A stretch of 14,556 nucleotides of DNA, from positions 1 to 14,556 of the forward strand of contig JBDNZS010000067.1 of the NCBI GenBank assembly GCA_047722935.1. Reading direction: 5' to 3'. Below, piece after piece: positions 1 to 6,135 of the stretch. Within the stretch, counting starts at the first letter, position 1. Each line of letters begins with the position of its first letter. The notes beneath the pieces are model-generated. The model saw only the letters and a list, made by a program, of their open reading frames with translations. It ran no database searches and was not told where the DNA came from. Made by a program: the position numbers and the translations under genes. The DNA is from Ethanoligenens sp047722935 (GTDB taxonomy: Bacteria > Bacillota > Clostridia > Oscillospirales > Ethanoligenentaceae).

Positions 1-43
1 AATATAAACATAGTGCAACCTTTCTGTAATTACTAAAAAATAT

Positions 44-53
44 CATGCACAAT
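44..53 (+). promoter_or_regulatory. Operator candidate, CATGCACAAT copy 1
   Basis: The 10-mer CATGCACAAT is identical to the copy inside the pucR promoter (5164-5173). Both copies are followed by an AATC-type flank and, a little further on, CCGTTT. It is probably a binding site for the cluster's PucR-family regulator, inferred only from recurrence in intergenic DNA. Confidence 0.4.
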
Positions 54-129
54 CCATGCCGTTTAGTTGCCTTTACAACGGCAATCATGGCAATTCAGAT
101 AGCAGGGGATATGAACTTAATCATATCTC

Positions 130-170
130 TTGTGCAATGATTTGTAAATATGTTTCTTTTTAGGCATAAA
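130..170 (+). promoter_or_regulatory. Inverted motif half-site next to a weak promoter candidate
   Basis: TTGTGCA (130-136) is the inverse complement of TGCACAA from the repeated motif. A weak sigma-A-like pair follows directly: TTGTAA 142-147, 17-nt spacer, CATAAA 165-170 (4/6 matches each). The half-site sits just upstream of the -35, the usual place for an activator. The assignment is tentative. Confidence 0.25.
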
Positions 171-173
171 ATT

Positions 174-193
174 CCCCCGGTTCACACCGAGGG
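174..193 (+). other. Short GC hairpin in the control region
   Basis: CCCCCGGT (174-181) pairs with ACCGAGGG (186-193) apart from one C/A mismatch, around a TCAC loop. No T-run follows, so it is not a typical terminator. It could be the 5' end structure of a transcript from the promoter candidate at 142-170, or a dyad protein site. Confidence 0.25.
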
Positions 194-235
194 CAAAATT
201 AAATAAGATCAGATTATTGAGAAAGAAGAAAAGTC

Positions 236-289
236 ATGAAAAAGTATGAGTTTATTGTAACTGGAGTCTGTGAACAGTATGTGAAGTGA
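236..289 (+). CDS. Possible 17-codon leader peptide or gene remnant
   Basis: An ATG frame reads MKKYEFIVTGVCEQYVK and then TGA. It is preceded by a purine-rich stretch (AGAAAGAAGAAAAG) that could act as a poor ribosome binding site. Its start looks like a normal cytosolic protein, but the frame closes after 17 codons and I recognise no family. It may be a leader peptide, a decayed gene start, or chance. Confidence 0.15.
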   Translation: MKKYEFIVTGVCEQYVK

Positions 290-302
290 AGGTAAAGATT
301 CT

Positions 303-524
303 GTGAGAGTGGCTACAGCAAGTCTAAATGAGAAAGTGGGTTTTTATATTCCGTTGTTTTACATGAATGCTTATTTCGCATTAATCAAAAGGCTGTCGGC
401 CGACCTACTCAACCGGAAATGGGTGCCTGAAAATGAAAGATACCCATCATGCACATTGCACAATGGGGTAATCGGAAAGATATCATGCTGGTTTTTTGAT
501 AAAATGAAAAATGCTGATAAATAG
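303..524 (+). CDS. Doubtful 73-codon hypothetical frame
   Basis: A GTG-initiated frame of 73 codons, loosely preceded by GAAGG at 288-292. The product resembles no family I know. Against coding: the palindromic operator candidate (443-467) and an extended -10 candidate (497-505) lie inside it, and its codon use differs from the neighbouring real genes. Residues 5-19 resemble the antisense translation of the allE 5' end, sharing T-A-x-L and then FYIPLF (see findings). If it is not translated, the stretch is simply part of the control region. Confidence 0.15.
   Translation: MRVATASLNEKVGFYIPLFYMNAYFALIKRLSADLLNRKWVPENERYPSCTLHNGVIGKISCWFFDKMKNADK
443..467. promoter_or_regulatory. 25-bp imperfect palindrome built from the repeated motif
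   Basis: Outer arms CCCAT (443-447) and ATGGG (463-467) and two TGCA blocks (450-453 in register with 457-460) are symmetric about position 455. The palindrome contains CATGCACATT reading right and ATTGCACAAT overlapping it. This is the most symmetric version of the motif in the window, as expected for a dimeric regulator's operator. A possible extended -10 (TG-A-TAAAAT, 497-505) lies about 30 bp downstream. Confidence 0.4.
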
Positions 525-591
525 GCGGTTTCACAGACTAAGCAGAGCAAATCGGTATTGGAGTATCAGCTTGTAAGTGTGTTTTTTTGTT

Positions 592-633
592 TAAAACATG
601 CACATTGACATTGCTTTTTCGGGATGCTACCAT
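592..633 (+). promoter_or_regulatory. Promoter candidate overlapped by the repeated motif
   Basis: TTGACA (605-610, perfect -35), a 17-nt spacer and TACCAT (628-633, 4/6) form the best rightward promoter upstream of the transporter. TAAAACATGCACA (592-604) abuts the -35 and is identical over 13 nt to 5159-5171 in the pucR promoter. This fits direct activation or repression by the cluster regulator. The predicted start point near 640 lies only about 11 nt before the terminator hairpin at 651. Confidence 0.45.
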
Positions 634-650
634 AAGCACATATTGAAGTA

Positions 651-700
651 CAAGGGCGTACGAATCATGAAATGATTTGCACGCCCTTGTTTTTGTTTTA
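651..700 (+). terminator. Strong intrinsic terminator in front of the transporter gene
   Basis: An 18-position stem pairs 651-668 with 672-689, with one A/C mismatch and one G-T pair, around a GAA loop. TTTTTGTTTT follows (690-699). It lies 100 nt before the transporter start and just after the 605-633 promoter. It either ends a short upstream transcript or acts as a conditional attenuator of the transporter-allC operon. Confidence 0.75.
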
Positions 701-799
701 CTGCCAAAGGAGAAAGCCGCAATCGTTTCCATGGCCGTATTGATCCGTAGCTGTCCCCTTTATACGTTAAACGCAGAGAGTTGAGAAGGAGAATCTCCA

Positions 800-2071
800 A
801 TGACCGCTGTCAGAGAAAAGAAGAAGACCAGAAAGTTATTTTCGCTTACGACACAGATCCTTGTCGCAACCGTGGGAGGAATTGTGTTCGGGTCCTTAGT
901 AGGTCCATGGGCCGCCAACCTGAAAGTGTTCGGAGACATTTTTATCCGGCTCATCCAGATGTCCGTGGTGCTGCTGGTGATGACCTCGGTTTCATCGGCC
1001 ATCGGCAATGTGAGTAACAAGGGCGCCGGCAAAATGGGGCTCCATACATTTAAATGGACGATTCTGTTGACACTTGTGTCCGCATTCCTTGGCCTGGGGT
1101 TGGCAACATTTATTCAACCGGGCAGTGGTATCAGAATTGGCGGTACGGTCGTTGCAAAGACGGCAGCCCAAATGCCGACTAAGTGGACGGATATTCTGTT
1201 GGGCTTTGTTCCCACTAATGTTTTGAATGCAATGTCCAGCGGCACAATGGTACCCTGCATTCTGTTTGCCATTTTGTTCGGTGTGGCCATGGGCAGTTAT
1301 GCACGGCATAGCGGCAAAACGATCGTGAACGAAGTCGTCGAGGGGTTCAATGCGGTGATTATGAACATCATTAAAATTGTGATGAAAATCGCTCCCATCG
1401 GTGTTTTCTGCCTGCTGGCCAATGTTTCAGGCGCCATCGGATTCAAAGTCGTTATTCCCATGTCCAAGTTTTTGCTTTTGCTGCTCATCGGCGACATTAT
1501 CCAGTTCCTGGTTTATGGGCCGCTGACCGGATTGATTTGCAAAATCAATCCATTGAAGATGGTCAGAAAATATGCCAAGATGTCTATCATGGCACTTACG
1601 ACGACCTCTTCCGCAATCTGTCTGCCAACCAAGATTGAAGACTCTGTTACAAAGTTTGGCGTCAGCCGTAAGGTTGCGGATTTCACGGGTCCCATCACCA
1701 TGGCCATGTGCAGCAATGGCGCCGTGCAATGCTATGTGGCCGCCATCCTGTTTATGAGCCAATCTACGGGTATCCATCTCTCCGCCTACCAGCTGGTTAT
1801 GGCCATTCTGCTTTCCTGCCTGATGTGCATGGGAACTATCGTCGTGCCTGGCGGTATGGTCATCGTCTACACGTTCTTGGCCACTTCGCTGGGTCTGCCA
1901 ATCGAAAGCATTGCTGTACTGATTGGCATTGATTGGTTCTCGGGCATGTTCCGCACGGTTATGAATGTGGATGTGGACGTTATGGTGTCCATGTTGGTTT
2001 CCAACGATTTGGGAGAACTCGATCGCGATGTCTACAATGAAAAAAAGACCGTGGAATATGCGCAGGCTTGA
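800..2071 (+). CDS. DAACS-family (GltP/DctA-like) carboxylate:cation symporter, divergent
   Basis: A multi-spanning inner-membrane secondary transporter of 423 residues, normal length for the family. The start at 800 is set by AAGGAG (786-791) 8 nt upstream. The HP1-like serine/threonine tip is at residues 267-271 (TTTSS followed by AICLP), and the HP2-like GTIVVPGG is at 345-352. The last helix keeps D378, R385, N389 and D393, equivalent to GltPh D390, R397, N401 and D405. It has G382 where GltPh has D394, which binds the substrate amino group. The TM7 sodium motif NMDGT is replaced by CSNGA (304-308). I infer a carboxylate substrate without an alpha-amino group, and altered ion coupling. 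It sits 34 nt upstream of allC, so allantoate or a related ureide is a plausible cargo. Ordinary C4-dicarboxylates remain possible. Confidence 0.85.
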   Translation: MTAVREKKKTRKLFSLTTQILVATVGGIVFGSLVGPWAANLKVFGDIFIRLIQMSVVLLVMTSVSSAIGNVSNKGAGKMGLHTFKWTILLTLVSAFLGLGLATFIQPGSGIRIGGTVVAKTAAQMPTKWTDILLGFVPTNVLNAMSSGTMVPCILFAILFGVAMGSYARHSGKTIVNEVVEGFNAVIMNIIKIVMKIAPIGVFCLLANVSGAIGFKVVIPMSKFLLLLLIGDIIQFLVYGPLTGLICKINPLKMVRKYAKMSIMALTTTSSAICLPTKIEDSVTKFGVSRKVADFTGPITMAMCSNGAVQCYVAAILFMSQSTGIHLSAYQLVMAILLSCLMCMGTIVVPGGMVIVYTFLATSLGLPIESIAVLIGIDWFSGMFRTVMNVDVDVMVSMLVSNDLGELDRDVYNEKKTVEYAQA

Positions 2072-2105
2072 CAGCGCTGTGTAAAATATGAATAGGAGCA
2101 GCAAA

Positions 2106-3344
2106 ATGGAAACTTCAGAAAATATTGCAGATCAGCTGCGCGCGCTGCTGGAAGAATGGGCGGCATTCAACGCTACCCCGGGGAATGGATGTACCCGTCT
2201 TCCCTTTACAAAGGAAGCCCGCCGTGCCGCCGATTGTATTCGAAGGCGGATGGTGGAGGCAGGGCTGAATGTGCGCGAGGATGCGGCTGGAAATATAATC
2301 GGCGTGCTTCCGGGTGAGGACACCGCTTTGCCTGCGCTGGCGGTTGGTTCCCATTACGATACCGTGCAGAACGGGGGCAATTTTGATGGACAGGCAGGCA
2401 TTGCCGTCGGTATTCTGCTTGCCCGCCTGTTGAAACAGAACGGCGTACGGCTGAAGCGGACTCTTGCCGTCGTTGCTTTTTGTGATGAAGAGGGAATGCG
2501 GTTCGGCACGGGATATTTCGGCTCCAAAGCCATGTTGGGACAGATCACACAGGAGGATTTGCATCATTTTCGGGACAAAGATGATGTTTCCGTTTACGAT
2601 GCGATGAAAGCCTATGGACTGGTGCCGGAAAAAATTGGGGAGGCCCGGCAGGATCTTTCCAAAATCGCTGCGTTTATTGAAATGCATATTGAGCAAGGGC
2701 CTGTACTTGACCAGAATCACGAGGAAATCGGGCTGGTCGAATGCATCGTGGGTATCCAGCGTTATGTGATCACAGTGCATGGGCGTGCGGATCATGCGGG
2801 GACGACGCCGATGGACATGCGTGCCGATGCGATGGAGGCCGCGGCGAAAGTAATCGCACAGCTGCCGGACTGGGCGCGGGCAGAAGGCGACGGTACGGTC
2901 GCTACCACCGGCTACTGCCGGGCTGTGCCGGGAGGGATGAACATTATTGCTGGTGAGGTGCAGTTTTCCGTTGATGTGCGTTCACGTTGTCAGACACATA
3001 TTGATACCGTTGTCTCCAAACTCCGCGCAGCGCTGAATACCGCTTGTTCACGGGATGGCGTCAGCTGGGATATGGATTGCAAGCTGGATGTTGCCCCTGT
3101 GGATTTGAGCACCTCCATGCTCGATCTGCTTGAGCAGAGCTGTCAGACACACGGTTACCGTTTTCGCCGCATGATTTCCGGTGCGGGACATGATGCGCTG
3201 GCGATTGGACAAGTGCTGGATACAGTCATGCTTTTCGTACCCAGTAAAGATGGACGAAGTCACTGCCCGGCCGAGTGGACAGAGTATGCGGATATCGCCA
3301 AAGCGGTGCATGTTCTCTATGACTTGGTTCTTGCAATGCAGTGA
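2106..3344 (+). CDS. allC: Allantoate amidohydrolase (M20 family, AllC/AAH type)
   Basis: A cytosolic two-metal amidohydrolase of 412 residues. The expected reaction is allantoate + H2O to (S)-ureidoglycine + NH3 + CO2. Metal ligands by family pattern are H83 (GSHYDT), D94 (NFDG), E129 (DEEG), H194 (EMHIEQG) and H362 (GAGHDA), with E128 as general base. H230 (HAGTTPM), N279 and R292 are the usual carboxylate and ureido contacts. The DEEGMRF and following FGSKAM segment is typical of allantoate amidohydrolases rather than UAH. The start at 2106 is preferred over 2088 because AGGAG (2094-2098) lies 7 nt before it. It is probably co-transcribed with the transporter. An N-carbamoyl amino acid hydrolase is the main alternative, but the allE and pucR neighbours favour allantoate. 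Confidence 0.85.
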   Translation: METSENIADQLRALLEEWAAFNATPGNGCTRLPFTKEARRAADCIRRRMVEAGLNVREDAAGNIIGVLPGEDTALPALAVGSHYDTVQNGGNFDGQAGIAVGILLARLLKQNGVRLKRTLAVVAFCDEEGMRFGTGYFGSKAMLGQITQEDLHHFRDKDDVSVYDAMKAYGLVPEKIGEARQDLSKIAAFIEMHIEQGPVLDQNHEEIGLVECIVGIQRYVITVHGRADHAGTTPMDMRADAMEAAAKVIAQLPDWARAEGDGTVATTGYCRAVPGGMNIIAGEVQFSVDVRSRCQTHIDTVVSKLRAALNTACSRDGVSWDMDCKLDVAPVDLSTSMLDLLEQSCQTHGYRFRRMISGAGHDALAIGQVLDTVMLFVPSKDGRSHCPAEWTEYADIAKAVHVLYDLVLAMQ

Positions 3345-3413
3345 GCTGTAGATTGCTTGATTGGCACACGTTTGATGACCGGAGCTTCCAGAACTGGGAA
3401 CCGGTTGCATGGC

Positions 3414-5081
3414 TCACAGCGAAAGCATCTTGCGGATATAAAACCCCAGATGCATGGCAAACCGATCATCGGGGTTGTCGTAATCGATATCAATCAGACT
3501 TCGAATCTGGTCGAGGCGGTACATCATGGTGTTCCGGTGGATAAATAAAATCTTTGCCGCGTGCGTCACGTTTTGTCCGCAGCTTAGAAATTCATGCAGG
3601 GTTTTCATCAATTCCGCGTTGTTTTTGACATCGTAATCTTCGAGCGGCTTGAGCAGATCATTATACAGGTCAGCCAGATAAGTGTGTGAAAAATTGGCGG
3701 AAATAATGTGGTAAATCCAATCGGTATCATAGGAAAACACTTTTGTCTTCGGGTGCAGCTTCTGCCCCAGTTCCAAAGCGCTTAGCGACTGCGTATAGGC
3801 CGTATGGATAGTTGTAGCGCCTTCAAGCCGCCGGGATATGCCGGCGTATGCCGAGATATCCGCTTGTGTCAGCCTTTTGAGCATCGTTTGAACCAGACTG
3901 ATTGCGGCAGCAGGCGCTTTATTCCGGGGAGAAGGTTCTTTTGCCCGCAGAAAAAGAACAAAACCGGCGCCGTACACCGTGTTGCTGTAATCCACTTTTG
4001 CCTCGTTTAGAACGGGTAATAGAATGTTCCAGATTTTGCGTTCAAATGCGCGGCGCTGTGCAACGGACAACGGTTCATAACCACTGATTTTTAAGGTCAC
4101 GCAGATGCGGCCGGACAGATAATCGAAGCCATATTGCTGACAGAGCAGGCGGATTTCCATTTCGGAGCCCAGTGTGCCGGAGAGGATTTGGGAATAGAAA
4201 AGATCTTGGTTTGAGCGGAGACTGACCGCCATCAAATTGCTGCTCATCAGCACAAATGACAGGATGGACTGGATATTGTTAATCAGTTCATATTCAAACG
4301 AGGTAAAGGGCTGCCCGTTTCCCAGACAGATCAGGTAACCAAGCAAGCGTTTCCTTTGGGTGATAGGGAAAATTTGATAATGGTGCTCATAACCATCGAG
4401 TTTGATATGGTGATTGAACATGGGGACGGGATTGCGTCGGTATTCCTCCTGTAGGTGGAGCGTGTCGCTTTCGGAAAACAGCGTGTTCATGTCTTTGCTG
4501 TAAGGAAACGGAAAAGGCTGCTTGAATGTGCCGGGAAAACTGTATTCAATGATTTCAAAATGACTGGTCGCCAGAAAAACCGGAATGTTCATGGCGTCTG
4601 AAAGGTTTTTCAGCACAGCCAGAAAGTTTTTCTTTTTCATGACGGATTCGATGGTGCTTTTATAAATGGAAGCGATGTGCTGTGAGGCGCTCATTTCATC
4701 TTCAAATAGCTTCCGGTATACCAGATTGACGATTTGTTCCATGGAAAGCTCGAATGAAACAGGTATTATTGGAAATTCGAGCGCGTTGGCCTGGTCGAGC
4801 ATCTCTTTGGGCAATTTATCGATATAGCGGCTCATTTTGATGGCGAGCCCGCAGCATCCCCGCTCATCCAAATCGGCAATGATATGCCGGTAGAGGTCAG
4901 TGGAGGTGAACAGGTAGCCGGTGGATAGAATCAGTTCATCCTGTTTTAGCCAGGGTACGGTATCGGGGTTGTCCATAATGTTAATGCTTTTAATGAGACG
5001 GCCGGCGCCGCTCTCTCCAGCTATGTATTGCGCGCCCTTGAACAGATTCTGCTGCATCAGCCATTGAATGGAAATCTCCAT
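3414..5081 (-). CDS. pucR: PucR-family transcriptional regulator of purine/ureide catabolism
   Basis: A 555-residue protein with the PucR layout: an N-terminal PucR ligand domain (about 1-125), a central CdaR/GGDEF-like region (about 300-440), and a C-terminal HTH_30 helix-turn-helix (about 504-526, with NVTHAAKIL and HRNTMMYRLDQI). The frame stays open 101 codons further upstream, but that stretch contains the TATAAT promoter and overlaps the start of allE. The ATG at 5081, with AGGAG 11 nt before it, is therefore the likely start. Homologues activate purine catabolism genes in response to pathway intermediates. Here it lies between the two enzyme operons, ends tail-to-tail with allC (69-bp gap, no clear T-run terminator) and is divergent from allE. 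A motif copy in its own promoter suggests autoregulation. Confidence 0.88.
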   Translation of the reverse strand: MEISIQWLMQQNLFKGAQYIAGESGAGRLIKSINIMDNPDTVPWLKQDELILSTGYLFTSTDLYRHIIADLDERGCCGLAIKMSRYIDKLPKEMLDQANALEFPIIPVSFELSMEQIVNLVYRKLFEDEMSASQHIASIYKSTIESVMKKKNFLAVLKNLSDAMNIPVFLATSHFEIIEYSFPGTFKQPFPFPYSKDMNTLFSESDTLHLQEEYRRNPVPMFNHHIKLDGYEHHYQIFPITQRKRLLGYLICLGNGQPFTSFEYELINNIQSILSFVLMSSNLMAVSLRSNQDLFYSQILSGTLGSEMEIRLLCQQYGFDYLSGRICVTLKISGYEPLSVAQRRAFERKIWNILLPVLNEAKVDYSNTVYGAGFVLFLRAKEPSPRNKAPAAAISLVQTMLKRLTQADISAYAGISRRLEGATTIHTAYTQSLSALELGQKLHPKTKVFSYDTDWIYHIISANFSHTYLADLYNDLLKPLEDYDVKNNAELMKTLHEFLSCGQNVTHAAKILFIHRNTMMYRLDQIRSLIDIDYDNPDDRFAMHLGFYIRKMLSL

Positions 5082-5128
5082 ACGGTATTTTTCTCCTGTT
5101 GTTGGGTCGGGTGGCAGCCAGACGACAT

Positions 5129-5142
5129 TTTCATGCATGAAA
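5129..5142. promoter_or_regulatory. Perfect 14-bp palindrome TTTCATGCATGAAA
   Basis: A perfect dyad just downstream of the predicted pucR start point, within its 5' leader. Its CATGCATG core partly matches the CATGCAC motif. A second operator for pucR autorepression is plausible. Function is inferred from symmetry and position only. Confidence 0.35.
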
Positions 5143-5154
5143 TTTCTTTGGACT

Positions 5155-5183
5155 ATTATAAAACATGCACAATCAAAATACAA
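5155..5183 (-). promoter_or_regulatory. pucR promoter candidate
   Basis: On the minus strand: TTGTAT (5183-5178), a 17-nt spacer, and a perfect TATAAT (5160-5155). It lies about 75 nt before the pucR start. The motif copy at 5159-5173 fills the spacer, so a protein bound there would block polymerase. Confidence 0.6.
5159..5173. promoter_or_regulatory. Operator candidate inside the pucR promoter
   Basis: TAAAACATGCACAAT shares 13 identical bases (5159-5171) with 592-604, and the core CATGCACAAT matches 44-53 exactly. Being between -35 and -10, it predicts repression of pucR by its binder, most simply PucR itself. Confidence 0.45.
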
Positions 5184-5286
5184 TCCGTTTGAATAATCGG
5201 CACCGATGGGTCTGTAAATACCGTATCCAAGCCAACGGATCATTTCTGAGAAAAAAAGAATGAAAAAAAGTGCCCAAATACATGCG

Positions 5287-5315
5287 TTGAATCCATTGCC
5301 GCACGATGCTAAAAT
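5287..5315 (+). promoter_or_regulatory. Promoter candidate for the allE operon
   Basis: TTGAAT (5287-5292), a 17-nt spacer and TAAAAT (5310-5315, 5/6), giving a leader of about 35 nt before allE. CATGCG (5281-5286) abuts the -35 in the same arrangement as CATGCACA abuts the -35 at 605, so it may be a degenerate activator site. Confidence 0.5.
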
Positions 5316-5356
5316 AACATTGCGGAGCCAATCAATGAAAAGAGGTATATAGAACC

Positions 5357-6121
5357 ATGAGTTATCCTGTAGATTTGCTGTCATCCCGTGCTGTTGTAAA
5401 ACCGAACTTATGGGCGGTTATTCCGAAGGACGGTTTGGTCAATAATGTGATTCCCGGTATCAACGGATGCCGGGTCAGTATTGTTGCGTCCCCCAAAATG
5501 GGAGCCGGTTTTGTGCAGTATGTGGTGCAGGCAACCCCTAACGGCGGCACCGAAAGCAAATGGGCGGCGGAAGAAGGCGTTGAGAGTTTTCTTTTCTGCA
5601 TCAGCGGCACGCTTTCCGTTACCGTCGGGGGCGAAAACAAGCAGCTGACCGATGGCGGTTATGTGTTTGCGCCGGCCGGCGAAGGCATCGCATTCCACAA
5701 TGATGGAGAGCAGGAGGCCAAACTGCTGTTATACAAACAGCGGTATATTCCGCTGGCCGGTCATGCTGCAACCACTGTCTGGGGCAATGTCAATGCCATC
5801 AAATACAAAATCTATGACGAGATGGACAATGTTTTCATTAAAGACCTGCTGCCCACAGATATCGGCTTTGATATGAACATGCATATTCTAGCGTTCCAAC
5901 CGGGGGGCTGCCATCCAATCGTGGAGACGCATGTGCAGGAGCATGGTGCCTATGTTCTCAGCGGCGAAGGTATGTACTATATGGAAGACCGCTGGCTGGG
6001 CATTAAAAAGGACGACTTTATGTGGTTTGGCCCCTATGTGCCGCAGTGTGCATATGGTGTTGGCCGTGAGCTGTTCGCCTATATTTATTCCAAAGACTGC
6101 AACCGGGATGTCGCCTTATAA
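5357..6121 (+). CDS. allE: (S)-ureidoglycine aminohydrolase (bicupin)
   Basis: A 254-residue two-cupin protein, close to E. coli AllE in length. The reaction is (S)-ureidoglycine + H2O to (S)-ureidoglycolate + NH3, manganese-dependent, in the cytosol. The N-terminal cupin spans about 40-125. The C-terminal cupin holds the metal site E190, H192 and H196 (E-T-H-V-Q-E-H) and Q230 (VPQCAYG), matching the Glu-His-His-Gln set known for plant UGlyAH. The opening MSYPVDLLSSRAVVKPN is typical of the family. AGAGGT (5341-5346) lies 10 nt before the ATG. It is the first gene of a three-gene operon, and its TAA touches an ATG of the next frame. This is the most diagnostic gene for ureide catabolism in the window. 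Confidence 0.93.
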   Translation: MSYPVDLLSSRAVVKPNLWAVIPKDGLVNNVIPGINGCRVSIVASPKMGAGFVQYVVQATPNGGTESKWAAEEGVESFLFCISGTLSVTVGGENKQLTDGGYVFAPAGEGIAFHNDGEQEAKLLLYKQRYIPLAGHAATTVWGNVNAIKYKIYDEMDNVFIKDLLPTDIGFDMNMHILAFQPGGCHPIVETHVQEHGAYVLSGEGMYYMEDRWLGIKKDDFMWFGPYVPQCAYGVGRELFAYIYSKDCNRDVAL

Positions 6122-6135
6122 TGTCGGAGGGAAAC

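Larger units (their letters stand above)
1..799. other. Gene-poor control region upstream of the ureide cluster
   Basis: About 800 AT-rich bases without a convincing gene. The only open frames are a 17-codon frame (236-289) and a 73-codon frame (303-524), both doubtful. The region holds four copies or half-copies of a CATGCACA(A/T)T-like motif (44-53, 130-136 inverted, 443-467 as a palindrome, 597-606), a good promoter candidate (605-633) and a strong terminator hairpin (651-700). The last hundred bases before the transporter contain only a weak promoter-like pair, TTGATC 740-745 and TACGTT 763-768. Several initiation sites and a terminator in front of one operon suggest layered control or one or more short transcripts. 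That reading is inference. Confidence 0.6.

Noticed and set aside
651..689. Part of a purine or other known riboswitch
   Set aside because: Surrounding sequence shows no conserved riboswitch core that I recognise; the element reads as a simple terminator hairpin.
1427..2104. 225-codon minus-strand frame
   Set aside because: It lies wholly antisense to the transporter, is rich in His/Gln/Arg as expected for a shadow frame, and has no ribosome binding site or family resemblance.
2115..2795. 226-codon minus-strand frame
   Set aside because: Antisense shadow of allC with no recognisable motif.
3345..3413. Possible terminator between allC and pucR
   Set aside because: An imperfect inverted repeat (CCGG at 3379-3382 and 3401-3404 around TTCCAG/CTGG) exists, but no T-run follows on either strand.
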